This document shows positions 41,901 to 52,463 of a stretch of 64,000 nt of DNA, one piece after another. Source of the stretch: Megalobrama amblycephala (taxonomy: Eukaryota > Chordata > Actinopteri > Cypriniformes > Xenocyprididae); contig NC_063052.1 in NCBI RefSeq assembly GCF_018812025.1, forward strand, positions 23,376,226-23,440,225, given 5' to 3'. The translations under genes and the position numbers were made by a program. The notes under the pieces were generated by a model. The model searched no databases and was not told where the DNA came from. It worked only from the letters and a program-made list of their open reading frames with translations. The stretch's first letter is position 1; the number at the start of each line of letters is the position of its first letter.

Positions 41901-43168
41901 ATAGTGCTATATGAAAATTTCTCAAAATTTTTGTTCTATGTTCAATGTTAGGGTGAGTAAATAATGACAGAATTGCCATTTTTGAAGGCACTATTTAAGT
42001 TTTAGGGCAAGATTTAAGTGGACATGCATATGCACTCCTAGCTGTGCTGTGACCTGTGTCTGGCCTGCATGCGCAGGCCCTGCTCAATGCTGCTGCTGAG
42101 TGCCTCTTTGTTGTGCAGTCGACTGAGCTGCTCCAGAACTTTATCCTGATGGGCCTCATACTCATCACGGCTAGGGTACATCTTAGAGATCAGGGCATCA
42201 AAATTTGGGTCGGCGCGAAGAGAACGCTTGGACACAAGCTTCTTCCTGCAGGTTGGACACTCTTTATTTCTGCAGCATAAAATAATTAAAGGGCAGAAGT
42301 GAGCAAGAAATATCTGATCAATTGGCAAATGGCAGTTGATCTGATCGTTCTTAAATGTAAAAGAATGGTCTTACCCTGATCGGAGCGCAGTGACGATGCA
42401 CTCGGAGCAGAAACGATGCAGACACTCTTTGGTGGTCATGGTGTTTTTCAGCATGTCCAGACAAATGGGACACATAAGCTCACTGTGGAGACTTCTGGGC
42501 GACACAGCAATCTCTGTGCTGTCCATAATCGCCTCCTGAAACAATACATACATGGGTGGAACTTAAGACATAAATATATTCGATAAATTCGAATTTGTAT
42601 TCAAATGAAAACTGAAAATAAAAAGTGTGCATGTCCAATTCTGATTCATATCTTTGTCTCAGCAAAGGATGGGGGCAACAGGAAGAAGAGGGCATTGGGA
42701 ATGTGGAATGTTTGCAATATCAGTTTATAAATTACCATTATTCCATTTGGTGCTGCTATTGACGCAGAAAATGAGGACACTTAACTTTATGGAAATGAAG
42801 ACACCGACTGTAGTAAAGAGTCATATGTAGAAAGTAAATTTCACATCTCTGAGCACATTTGAGGCAACATTAACAAATGACACATGGAATAATATGTCTA
42901 AGATTCTGAGTTACAGGTAGAACTAGGAATGCCTTGTATCCAATCAGTACAACAACTGGTGACATGCTGTGAATGTTTGAACAACATTCATAAGGGTTAA
43001 TCTCAAGAGGTCCAATGGAGTCCAGTTTTGTTTTCAAGTTGACATTTGAATTTGAGAGAGAGCGAGTGAGTGAGTGAGTGTACGTACCTGTGGCGTTCGG
43101 TGGAGTTCATATAGACTAAGTTCCCATGTCTTACTCAGAGTCTGAACACTCATTGGATTCGCCATCAT
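38944..43168 (-). CDS. ring1: RING1 (RING1A), PRC1 E3 ubiquitin ligase subunit
   Basis: Catalytic RING subunit of Polycomb repressive complex 1, which monoubiquitinates histone H2A in the nucleus. Exons, 5' to 3': 43168-43088, 42535-42375, 42269-42054, 41741-41421, 39398-39194, 39111-38944; total 1152 nt, 383 aa plus stop. The C3HC4 RING finger covers about residues 49-88 ([20 protein letters not shown]). The C-terminal RAWUL domain covers about residues 235-355 ([48 protein letters not shown]). LHRTPQEAIMD and [20 protein letters not shown] favour RING1 over RNF2. The mammalian glycine-rich linker is replaced by a Ser/Pro/Asp linker. The product runs about 20 residues beyond the usual YAPTxD end, with a Gln-rich tail. 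A second ATG at codon 2 is an equally possible start. Confidence 0.96.
39889..41340. mobile_element. hAT-like element in ring1 intron 5 with exact 8-bp TSD
   Basis: Ends TAGGGCTGCTCGATTA and ...ATTGCACAGCCCTA. GCTGTTAC is repeated at 39881-39888 and 41341-41348. It contains a younger MITE at 40509-40888. No transposase ORF. It lies between ring1 coding exons 4 and 5. Confidence 0.85.
40509..40888. mobile_element. Nested MITE with GGTTAGTTCACCC ends
   Basis: GGGTTAGTTCACCCAAAAAT at the left and ATTTTTGGGTGAACTAACCC at the right, inside the hAT-like element at 39889-41340. Confidence 0.75.
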
Positions 43169-43760
43169 GACTTCACTGACAACTGAAACACACTTTACAC
43201 ACACGACCCATGCGAACGTCAGTTTTTACTACCAGTTTAATCTTAAAAGAATCGTTCAAATGGACAATTTTAGAAATATTAACAAAATGAAATGTAACCA
43301 GTTTGAAACAAAATATGCACACATAATACAAACTTCCTGGACTGATTCGATGAAACCATCCTTATTATGAATAATTCTGTCCTACAAAAGCCTTGTGTTA
43401 GTTGCTGCTTTATTTTAAAACTTAAACCAATTAACTATTATTACGTATATTTTTGTTTCATATAGTTAATGTCTTTCGCTGCGTAAATGATACCACGGAA
43501 CTGTATGATACCAATAATGGTATTTACACGATGCTCCAAGGTACTTGAAAAAAACTGCCGCGGATTTACCACGGTACCATGTCTTAGAAACATTGTAATA
43601 CTATAGTACGTTATTGGTACTTTTATGTTAGTTTAATCTACAGTCACTAATGATGAAGATGTGAAAAGAAACTGAGAATGAAAGCATTAAAGTTCACACG
43701 CTCACCCTTAAATGTGTCTGTCTGAGATCAGTGTCTGCTGCTGAACTTTTTCAGCACACG
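43169..43760 (-). other. ring1: ring1 5' UTR: acceptor at 43183 and upstream noncoding exon
   Basis: On the minus strand a TTTCAG acceptor places the start of the first coding exon at 43182, 14 nt before the ATG. A GTGAGC donor at 43705-43700 would end an upstream noncoding exon at 43706. The sequence above it contains an ETS-like CCGGA at about 43792-43796. This is inferred from splice motifs only. Confidence 0.5.
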
Positions 43761-44537
43761 AGAGAAAACCTAATATTTTAACATCATAATACCGGATGTT
43801 GTTTTCTAAGGAGTCACCTCATTTCCTGCCCGATGCCCTCTAGCGGCGAAGTACAGTACTGCGCGCACATGTTTTCATCATAGGTTTTCATATATGTAAC
43901 TCATAGCACTCATTTAATATTCCTATCCAACACTGGTGATCATTAAGTCATTTTATATGAATCAATGCTGTTTTCCTTTTTTTTTTCAAAAGTTACTGCC
44001 AACTTGAGTTCATCTTGGAGTATTGATTCGATTATAAGCTTGCTGTTCAATTTCGATCTCGATTCAAAATCGATTCATTTGGATGTATACATAGTACATG
44101 TAACTGTGTATGGAAGCACATGTGTAGCAATATTCAATTTAAAGTGTAATATGCCAAATGGCAATGCAATATGTAAAATGGCAATGTATTTCTGTATTTA
44201 AATTTACATTTTCCATATATGTGCTATAATGATTTACATTTGCTGTTTCCTACACTAGTTTTAAAATATAATTTAAACATATATTTTAACGCTTTATAAG
44301 TTGCAAAATTAAAATGTATTACAGAAATGATTATGTTTAATGTTCAAGCAAAAAATTTAGCAAAATGACCATATTAAGTCGTAACAGTTATTAATACAAT
44401 TCACCAAACCAGCAAAAACAAACAAATCACACACTGAATATTGTGGGCTTGCTTGTACACTATGTCTTTTAATAACAACAAAAAGTTCTATTTTTGGCAA
44501 ATATTAAGGCCCTTTCACACCAAAAGTGAAATGAATA
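43761..44537. other. Upstream of ring1, no gene seen
   Basis: AT-rich sequence with no recognised element boundary or coding signal. Confidence 0.4.
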
Positions 44538-45952
44538 AAGGCCCCGGTATACTTCAAGCGAAGTTCTTTTTTGTTCTTCGTTTAGGGGTAAAACCATAGA
44601 CTGTAAAAAAAATATGGATGCAGCGTCCATGATGTCACCCATAGAGTTCTGAACAGCAGTTTTGATGCATAAATGAGGCCGCGGCCATCTTAGCTGCGCG
44701 TCACCGCACGTCACTCCCGGATAACTGAAAATCGGCAAAGAGGCGGGGAGGTGGTTTGAGCTGATGTGACTGGTTGCTGAAACCACGCCCGCCTAGCTCG
44801 ACGTGACCATGTTAGCAAGCAAAGGAGCTATCTATCTATCTTAGATACAATCTAAAATATTAATGAAGATAAGTTTTATCATCAGAACGTTCTAAAGGTT
44901 TACTGTCAATCTACGGTGTTTCTTTAAGATATAGATGCTCCAACACCAGTAGTGTTGGGTGTGCAAATAACAACATGGAAAATCAAATGGGACTTCATAC
45001 CTTTATAATGAAATAGAGATCGTGAGATGAATCCAATCCGTGGCACTTGGGTAAAATATGAGTGTCCATTGCAAAAAAACATTTCACATTTCTTCTGAAT
45101 GATCTGCTCTCTGTCATCGTTCTTCAAGAAAGGATGCAATCTGAGCAGCGTTTATGTTGTAAAACTGTATACGATCGTATCTAACAAAATGTGCCTGTGT
45201 CCAAAGTATTTTTTTTTTTTCAAAATAGTGCAGAAGTTTTAGTTATAATATCCAAGCAGTGCTGTCAGAGTTGTATATCCTCCTGGGGGGTATTGCACAA
45301 AAGCAAGATAAGGGATTAAGCTGGGATTTTCCAGTTATCCTGGCTGAATTTAGCCCTGACTCGGTTGCATGAAGGGAGGCTAAATTAATCTACATTAAGT
45401 TACTATGGAGATTTACACTTTGCAGCTAGCCTGCTCCGGAGCAGGCTAACTGTCAGGCTAAGCTGAGCTCCTCTAACACTGACCAATAGGAATTGTAATT
45501 GTAATTGTAATTTATTTTTTCTTCAGTCATTCAAACATAACAACAAACACAAACGAAATTATTATCATACAACAATGACTAAAGGGGTTTAAGCTGGAGT
45601 GAAACACTTATTAATGCCTAACCCTATTTACACCAAGATTTAAATGCCCAACATTTGGCAACAATAATCAGAAAGCAGCAAAGTGGAAAATAAAAAAAAA
45701 TAAAAAAAAATAAATAAATAATTCAAGAATACTACCAGCTCTATATGAACAGCTCATACGGATAACATATTAATGAGATGTTTTTCAAATGTAAGCCATT
45801 TCTAATAACATGACACAAAACACCTTGTTAATTTCCCTCTAAACATTCCCTTACCCTTATACTGCCATGAATCATTATGTTATACACTTGCCTCCTTCTT
45901 GTTTTAAAAATATTTAAAATAAACTAAACAATATCATTCCAATGCAATATAA

Positions 45953-47566
45953 CTACCAATCACATTTGTAAATTTTTTTGAACGCCATTATTGATGTAGA
46001 TTGTTTTAATGTATCATCCAGGCTATTCCATAAATTTACTCCTCGAACTGAGAAGCACCTCCCTTTGATATTGGTCCTGGCCTTATTTTTTTGATAGACC
46101 CCAGTTCCTCTCAAATTATATCGAGTCTCTCTAGGCTTGAACCTCTCCTGAATACAGACTGGGAGCTTGAGATTGTGAACCTTATACATCATTGTGGCTG
46201 TGCTAAGATCAACTAAATCCTGTAATTTCAAAGCATTTAATTTAATAAACAATGGGTTAGTTGGGGCGTAATAATCAACTCTATTAATAATTCTAATAGC
46301 TTTCTTCTGCAATATGAAGATAGGTTTAATAATAGATTTATAATTATTCCCCCATATCTCCACACAATAATTTAGGTACGGAAGAATGAGCGAATTATAT
46401 AATAAATTTAGTGAATTTTGATTAATAGATGACTTAATTTTGCACATTATACCAATAATTTTAGATATTTTTGTCTTTAGGTAATTTATATGAAATTTCC
46501 AGTTGAGTTTGTCATCAATATAAATACCCAAAAATTTTGTGTTCCACACTCTCTCAATGTCAATATGATTAATTTTAATTTTGATTGATTCCTCAATTTT
46601 TCTATTACCAAAAATAATATATTTAGTTTTATTCAAATTCATTGATAATTTATTGTAATCAAACCAAGTTTTTAATTTGGAAAGCTCTTTTTCCACTGTC
46701 TCCAAAAGAAACTCTAAATTTTGTCCAGAGCCGTAGAGACTAGTATCATCAGCGAACAAGATACAATGTAAGTTTGTCAGGATCTTTGGAATGTCATTTA
46801 TGTACATTATAAACAGCTTTGGCCCCAGTATAGAGCCCTGTGGAACTCCATGCGTTATGTTTGTTCTTTCAGAGTCATAATTGTTAATATGTACATATTG
46901 ATCTCTACCACTGAGATAGTCTCTCAACCAATCATGGGCAATACCTCTGATACCATATTGTTCTAATTTAGCCAACAGCAGATTGTGATCAATGGTATCA
47001 AATGCCTTGCTCAAGTCGATAAAAACACCGACAGTGTACTCTCCATTATCAATCGCTGTGGATATTTCCTCAACCAGTTCAATGACTGCCATTGAGGTTG
47101 CTCTGTTTGACCTGAAACCAAATTGATAATCTGAAATAAGGTTGAATTTATTGAGATAATCATCAAGTCTTATAACATATAACTTTTCTAAAATTTTTGA
47201 AAATTGTGAAAGTAGTGAAATTGGCCTATAGTTTGTAAATTGATGTTTATCTCCACATTTAAAAATGGGTACCTTGGCCGTTTTCATTTTAGACGGGAAA
47301 ATGCCCATAAGAAAAGACTGATTACAAATATATGTGAGTGGAGTTGCAATGCTATGTATAATTTCTTTTACTAAGATCGTATCAAATTCAAAACAATCTG
47401 TTGACATCTTATTCTTAAGTTTACTCACAATTTGAATAATTTCATTTTCATCCACACTCCTCAAGAACAAAGAGTTCACATTTCCTTTAATAATGTTTTT
47501 GTCTATTTCCTTTACAGCTGATGGTTGAGAGATTTCATTGGCTAGAGTGGGTTCAAACATTTGCAA
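45953..47566 (-). CDS. LINE reverse transcriptase ORF (537 aa)
   Basis: Contains the RT blocks NYRPISLLS (about 112-120), VFIDLSKAFDTIDH (about 181-194), HGVPQGSILGP (about 239-249) and the catalytic FADD (about 271-274), then a C-terminal region ending WNSLDDTLKQSTSIMAFKK. The apparent start methionine is an artefact of the frameshift that separates it from the endonuclease ORF; translation would normally continue from that ORF. Lacks RNase H, as expected for the L2/CR1 group. Confidence 0.88.
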   Translation of the reverse strand: MQMFEPTLANEISQPSAVKEIDKNIIKGNVNSLFLRSVDENEIIQIVSKLKNKMSTDCFEFDTILVKEIIHSIATPLTYICNQSFLMGIFPSKMKTAKVPIFKCGDKHQFTNYRPISLLSQFSKILEKLYVIRLDDYLNKFNLISDYQFGFRSNRATSMAVIELVEEISTAIDNGEYTVGVFIDLSKAFDTIDHNLLLAKLEQYGIRGIAHDWLRDYLSGRDQYVHINNYDSERTNITHGVPQGSILGPKLFIMYINDIPKILTNLHCILFADDTSLYGSGQNLEFLLETVEKELSKLKTWFDYNKLSMNLNKTKYIIFGNRKIEESIKIKINHIDIERVWNTKFLGIYIDDKLNWKFHINYLKTKISKIIGIMCKIKSSINQNSLNLLYNSLILPYLNYCVEIWGNNYKSIIKPIFILQKKAIRIINRVDYYAPTNPLFIKLNALKLQDLVDLSTATMMYKVHNLKLPVCIQERFKPRETRYNLRGTGVYQKNKARTNIKGRCFSVRGVNLWNSLDDTLKQSTSIMAFKKIYKCDW

Positions 47567-49031
47567 AAAAATTATTGAACGCCATTGATATTTCCTTATT
47601 ACCGTTTAAAATATGGCCGTCTTTCACAAAGTAATTTGGATAATCATTTTTGTTGGTTCGCTTCTTGATAATACTATTTAGTACTTTCCAAGTAGTGTGG
47701 ATGTTATTTTTGTACTGATCCAAAATATTATGATAATAAAATCGTCTGTTTGATCTTATTATATTAATTAACTTATTTTTATACAATTTATATTTATCCT
47801 CTGCTTCTTTGGTTCTATGTTTTATAAATAATTTGTAAAGGTATTTTTTCTTTTTGCAAGCATTAGCTATGCCCTTTGTTATCCATGGTTTCTCTAGGTT
47901 GGTTCTGTCTTTTATAGAGTATTCCTTTAGTGGGCAATGTTTATCATAAAGACTTAATAATGTAGTCAAAAAGGTGTCATAAGCCTTATCAGGGTCAAAG
48001 GTGGCATAGACTTTGTCCCATGTCTGATTAAACAAATCAGTTTTTAAGGCAGTCATGGTTTCAGGGGTTCTATGACGTATAGTTTTAATTTGATCTACTT
48101 TAAAAACAGTAGCCTTATGAAGGAGTTTGTGAAAAATACTGAACACAGGAAGATGATCAGTAATATCATTTATGAGCAATCCAGCAGTTATTTGGGTTTC
48201 AAGTCTGTTCGTAAATATATTATCTATTAATGTAGCTGTATTGGCTGTAATTCTTGTGAGTTTAGTGATAAGTTGAAATAGATTATTACTATACATGGTT
48301 GTGATGAAATCACTAGTTTTCATATTATTATGGGGATTTAAAAGATTTATATTAAAATCACCACACACAATATGCATCTTATTAAGGTTACCAAACAAAT
48401 TGTCAACATTTTTATTAAATAAATCTAAACATGATCCTGGTGTTCTATAGAGACAGCTAACAGTAATATTTTTAGATTTTAGGACTGCGATTTCGACAGA
48501 TAAACACTCTAGAACTCCCTCAATGGTAGTTGACAGACTATCAACAATTTTACAGCTCAGGTCATTATCCACATATAATGCGACGCCACCCCCTTTTTTA
48601 TTAATCCTATTCTTAGTAAAGAGCTCATATCCCTCCAATTCCACTTCACAAGCCTTGTCCACATCCAACCAAGTTTCCGAAACAGCAATAACACTGAATT
48701 TATTAATTTTACTAAGGTATTCTTTGATATCTTCAAAGTTTTTGTACAGGCTTCTGCTATTGAAATGAATCAAACTAAAAGCTCCTCCCATATTAATATT
48801 ATTGCATTGCTCTTCAGTATAATACTCACATTCATTTATTATATTATTATAGAAATTATTATCTGGATCTATATCTTCCCCAAACTCATTTGTTTTATAA
48901 TTTGAAAAATCATGCACAATTAAATTACTATGTTCAATCAGTTCACTTCTATAAGAACTATCAATATTTTCTAACTCATGTTCATCTATGTCTCTATTAA
49001 CTACTGACAAATCATAATCAAACTCAGTCAT
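47553..49031 (-). CDS. LINE endonuclease ORF (492 aa)
   Basis: After an acidic ~80-residue N-terminus comes an AP-endonuclease-like domain: IHFNSRSL (about 88-95), SETWL (118-122), VCGDFNINLL (about 220-230) and DHLPVF (about 288). It nicks target DNA for target-primed reverse transcription. The frame ends at NNFFANV and overlaps the RT ORF by 14 nt. In this LINE group endonuclease and RT normally form one protein, so a single frameshift near 47560 has split it. Otherwise the frame is intact, suggesting a fairly young copy. Confidence 0.85.
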   Translation of the reverse strand: MTEFDYDLSVVNRDIDEHELENIDSSYRSELIEHSNLIVHDFSNYKTNEFGEDIDPDNNFYNNIINECEYYTEEQCNNINMGGAFSLIHFNSRSLYKNFEDIKEYLSKINKFSVIAVSETWLDVDKACEVELEGYELFTKNRINKKGGGVALYVDNDLSCKIVDSLSTTIEGVLECLSVEIAVLKSKNITVSCLYRTPGSCLDLFNKNVDNLFGNLNKMHIVCGDFNINLLNPHNNMKTSDFITTMYSNNLFQLITKLTRITANTATLIDNIFTNRLETQITAGLLINDITDHLPVFSIFHKLLHKATVFKVDQIKTIRHRTPETMTALKTDLFNQTWDKVYATFDPDKAYDTFLTTLLSLYDKHCPLKEYSIKDRTNLEKPWITKGIANACKKKKYLYKLFIKHRTKEAEDKYKLYKNKLINIIRSNRRFYYHNILDQYKNNIHTTWKVLNSIIKKRTNKNDYPNYFVKDGHILNGNKEISMAFNNFFANV

Positions 49032-49462
49032 ATTATTTTAGAATTGTTCTTATATAACTCTTTTAGGCATTACCTTGTGTACAACCACGCACAAACATAC
49101 AGTCGCCTCACAAAATACTCATAAGACCCCTGTACTCCCAAATCTCCACAGTGCAGTCCACATTTGATATAACATTTTAAACCTAATATTTAATCTTTTC
49201 CCAATTGTCAAATTATAATTGATCCCAATGTCCAACATAAGGCGGGTCTCCATCCACAGTGAAGATAATTTTATAACAGTCTTCCTCCATCCAACGTAAA
49301 GTGAGCCCATCATCCAGTTCATCCGCGCATAATCATCATAAAATGAGCCTATAATCCACAGTCCAGCACACGAAAAGTTTATACAACAAAAGGTCAACAT
49401 AAAATGATATTACAATGATATTACAACTGACTCTCTCACATACAATTATTTGACTTTATTAA

Positions 49463-49518
49463 CATATATATATATATATATATATATACATAATATACAT
49501 ATACATAATATACACATA

Positions 49519-49570
<52 letters not shown>

Positions 49571-49614
49571 TATGTGTATATTATGTGTATATTATGTGTA
49601 TATTATTATGTGTG

Positions 49615-49645
<31 letters not shown>
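49463..49645. repeat. (TA)n / (GTATAT)n compound microsatellite
   Basis: TA arrays interspersed with ATACATAT and GTGTATAT units. The LTR retrotransposon is inserted at its right edge, and TA repeats resume at 52740. Confidence 0.9.
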
Positions 49646-49646
<1 letters not shown>

Positions 49647-49923
49647 GTCACAGATCCCGTGTTTCCCTGGACTCCATTTCCCATGATCCTCCTGTTTCGT
49701 CACCTGCACTCACTTCCCTCGTCAGCTCCCCATCTTCACGGATCACCTGCACCTGGACTCTATTGTCAGCACTCCCATATATTGCACTCACTCCCTGCAC
49801 TCCTTGTCCGTTCTCTGTTTATGTTAAGGTGTTAGTTTGGTATTCCTTGCCGTTGTTTATTAAAGAGTGTCTTTGTTGTGGAAATCCGTATCTGCCTCAT
49901 CTCTCTACCAGCCACCCGTAACA
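49646..49923 (+). repeat. 5' LTR with promoter and polyA signals
   Basis: TATAT at 49778-49782 lies 28 bp before GTCCGTTCT (49806-49814), the probable start of the R region. ATTAAA (49859-49864) is a polyadenylation signal about 55 bp further on. The order U3-R-U5 is complete. Confidence 0.8.
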
Positions 49924-49925
49924 GA

Positions 49926-49934
49926 AGAACGGAC
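49926..49934 (+). promoter_or_regulatory. Candidate self-priming primer-binding site
   Basis: AGAACGGAC, 3 nt into the interior, is the exact reverse complement of GTCCGTTCT at 49806-49814. This is the geometry of Tf1/sushi retrotransposons, in which the 5' end of the RNA folds back to prime its own reverse transcription. Confidence 0.6.
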
Positions 49935-49959
49935 CTAAAAACGACTGGATTTCCACGAA

Positions 49960-51693
49960 ATGGAGACTTTCATCGGCTCCCAGGCTCCAACTTCTCCCTC
50001 ACCTAGCACTCCTCTGACTGCTGGCGAACGCCTCATCGGGCTTCTACAGGTGGGTCGTTCGCTGGAAAGGTATGTGGAGGAGTTTGTTGAGCTCGCTTTT
50101 TTGTCCGACTGGCCTGAAGCACGTTTGATCTCCCTGTTTCTGGATGGACTAGACGATGACACCATCCGTTTTGGTGAACCCGATTATCGTTTCTCCTTAA
50201 GCGAAACCATAAATTCCATTTTGTGGTTAAATGACTCCAAATTTGTTGTTGATTGGGTTCAGGATGGGTGTCTGTCTCTAGTCCATCCAGAAACATGGTT
50301 GGCCGGGCCAGTCAGTCAGCCACCTTCTTCCTCCGCATACCCCTCCAGCAAACGCCCTGCCTGCCCCACACGGAAGCCACACTCCTCCACTGGGTCCCGT
50401 AGGCGGAGGAGGAGGAAGCAAGCCGCGCCAGTCTCTCCAGAGCCCGCTCCAGTCTCTCCAGAGCCCGCTCCAGTCTCTCCAGAGCCCGCTCCAGTATCTC
50501 CAGAGCCCGCTCCAGTATCTCCAGAGCCCGCTTCAGCCCTTTCCGAGCCTACCGCTCCAACCCTGTGCAAACCGCCAGATGATGCGGTCTGGTTAATTGA
50601 CTTTTGGTCCGAGCCCGTATCTCCAGTCTCCGCCGAGCCAAGTTCTCCAGTCTCCGCCGCCGAGCAGGCAGCGCCTGTCTCCGCCGCCGAGCAGGCAGCG
50701 CCAGTCTCCGCCGCCGAGCAGGCAGCGCCAGTCTCCGCCGCCGAGCAGGCAGAAACATGGTTGGCCGGGCCAGTCAGTCAGCCACCTTCTTCCTCCGCAT
50801 ACCCCTCCAGCAAACGCCCTGCCTGCCCCACACGGAAGCCACACTCCTCCACTGGGTCCCGTAGGCGGAGGAGGAGGAAGCAAGCCGCGCCAGTCTCTCC
50901 AGAGCCCGCTCCAGTCTCTCCAGAGCCCGCTCCAGTCTCTCCAGAGCCCGCTCCAGTCTCTCCAGAGCCCGCTCCAGTATCTCCAGAGCCCGCTCCAGTA
51001 TCTCCAGAGCCCGCTTCAGCCCTTTCCGAGCCTACCGCTCCAACCCTGTGCAAACCGCAAACCTGCAAGTTCTCCAGTCTCCGCCGCCGAGCAGGCAGCG
51101 CCTGTCTCCGCCGCCGAGCAGGCAGCGCCAGTCTCCGCCGCCGAGCAGGCAGCGCCAGTCTCCGCCGCCGAGCAGGCAGCGCCAGTCTCCGCCGCCGAGC
51201 AGGCAGCGCCAGTCTCCGCCGCCGAGCAGGCAGCGCCAGTCTCCGCCGCCGAGCAGGCAGCGCCAGTCTCCGCCGCCGAGCAGGCAGCGCCAGTCTCCGC
51301 CGCCGAGCAGGCAGCGCCAGTCTCCGCCGCCGAGCAGGCAGCGCCAGTCTCCGCCGCCGAGCCCGTATCCCCAGTCTCCGCCGCCGAGCCAGTATCCCCA
51401 GTCTCAGCCGCCGAGCCAGTATCCCCAGTCTCAGCCGCCGAGCCCTCCGCTCCTGCCTCAGCCGCCGAGCCCTCCGCTCCTGCCTCAGCCGCCGAGCCCT
51501 CCGCTCCTGCCTCAGCCGCCGAGCCCTCCGCTCCTGCCTCAGCCGCCGAGCCCTCCGCTCCTGCCTCAGCCGCCGAGCCCTCAGCTCCTGCCTCAGCCGC
51601 CGAGCCCTCAGCTCCAGCCGCCGCCGAGCCCTCAGCTCCAGCCGCCGCCGAACCCTCAGTTCCAGCCGCTCCTATTATGAACTTTGTTGTTGA
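49960..51693 (+). CDS. Gag-like ORF with Pro/Ala-rich repeats (577 aa)
   Basis: Residues about 25-95 resemble a Ty3/sushi Gag capsid fragment (RSLERYVEEFVELAFLSDW, LFLDGLDDDTIRFG, LSETINSILWLNDSKF). After that the protein is low-complexity: PVSPEPA repeats, then PVSAAEQAA repeats (27-bp unit). A block of about 290 bp (50294-50580) is duplicated at 50755-51058. After the second copy the frame slips, so the PVSAAEQAA repeat is read as RRRAGSAS. The original frame continues openly to 52240, ending in a Pro-rich tail. No zinc knuckle, protease or RT was seen. The frame slip near 51058 probably makes this copy's product aberrant. Confidence 0.7.
   Translation: METFIGSQAPTSPSPSTPLTAGERLIGLLQVGRSLERYVEEFVELAFLSDWPEARLISLFLDGLDDDTIRFGEPDYRFSLSETINSILWLNDSKFVVDWVQDGCLSLVHPETWLAGPVSQPPSSSAYPSSKRPACPTRKPHSSTGSRRRRRRKQAAPVSPEPAPVSPEPAPVSPEPAPVSPEPAPVSPEPASALSEPTAPTLCKPPDDAVWLIDFWSEPVSPVSAEPSSPVSAAEQAAPVSAAEQAAPVSAAEQAAPVSAAEQAETWLAGPVSQPPSSSAYPSSKRPACPTRKPHSSTGSRRRRRRKQAAPVSPEPAPVSPEPAPVSPEPAPVSPEPAPVSPEPAPVSPEPASALSEPTAPTLCKPQTCKFSSLRRRAGSACLRRRAGSASLRRRAGSASLRRRAGSASLRRRAGSASLRRRAGSASLRRRAGSASLRRRAGSASLRRRAGSASLRRRAGSASLRRRARIPSLRRRASIPSLSRRASIPSLSRRALRSCLSRRALRSCLSRRALRSCLSRRALRSCLSRRALRSCLSRRALSSCLSRRALSSSRRRALSSSRRRTLSSSRSYYELCC
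51070..51665 (+). repeat. Coding minisatellite of 27-bp and related GC-rich units
   Basis: Tandem units of CAGTCTCCGCCGCCGAGCAG type, then CCGAGCCCTCCGCTCCTGCC-type units. They are multiples of 3 without stops, so several frames stay open on both strands. Confidence 0.85.
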
Positions 51694-52417
51694 AACATAC
51701 AGCGCTAAGACTGTTTTCCCTCCCTGCCTCCCTCTCCCACCTCCGTCCATTTGTGTCTTCACTGCACCTCCACCTCAAGCCCCCTCGCCCAGATCTCCAC
51801 CTCGGACCTCTGGGCGATTACCTTCACCCCGGCTCCAACCTCCCTCTGCTCCACCGTTGCCCATCAGTCCACCAGTGTCACCAGTCTCCATCCTGCCCCC
51901 GTTCACACCTTGGTCCCTCGTCAGCCTGCCCTCACTTCTGGACTGCACTCCTCCGTCTTCGCTCCGTCCCTCCGTCCCTCAGCTCCAGTTGGCCTCCTCA
52001 CTCCCCCCAGTGTTCACTTTGTTGTCTGTCGCCTGTCTCCTACTGCGGCCTTCTGGAGCCCCGGCTGCGCTTCGGTCGGCGGAGCCGCTGGTTCCGCCAT
52101 CTCCCGCCGGTCCTTCAGCGCCGCCTGGGAACGACGGCATGAAGCCTTCGGTCCCTGACCCGCCATGGCGGCCCGCTGCACCTGACCCGCCATGTCTGCC
52201 CGCTGCACCTGACCCCCCCATGGCTGCCCGCTGCACCTGACCCCGCCATGGCTGCCTTCAGCCCCTGACCCGCCATGGCTGCCTTCAGCCCCTGACCCGC
52301 CATGGCTGCCTTCAGCCCCTGACCCGCCATGGCTTTTGAACCTGCCCTGGAGACCTCCACTCCAGTCTGCTCCTCCCCCTGCACCAGCTTGAGGTCTCCA
52401 GGGCGCCCGCCCCGGTA

Positions 52418-52433
52418 GGCGCGTCCTCGCGCC
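52418..52433 (+). other. Perfect GC hairpin upstream of the polypurine tract
   Basis: GGCGCG-TCCT-CGCGCC forms a 6-bp perfect stem with a 4-nt loop, 30 bp before the 3' LTR. A matching hairpin lies at 62015-62030 in the second element. Confidence 0.6.
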
Positions 52434-52463
52434 GTAGATGAAACAACCGGGAGGGGGGGGTAA

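Larger units (their letters stand above)
45489..49440 (-). mobile_element. Near full-length LINE (Jockey superfamily, L2/CR1-like)
   Basis: Runs on the minus strand from a presumed 5' UTR (about 49030-49440) through endonuclease and RT ORFs. Its 3' end is a short tandem tail (ATTACA-type units, 45491-45510). The 5' boundary is approximate. Confidence 0.8.

Noticed and set aside
51016..51762. Long antisense frame (248 aa, Gly/Ser/Ala/Glu repeats)
   Set aside because: Mirror image of the 27-bp coding minisatellite of the LTR element; no independent start context or domain.
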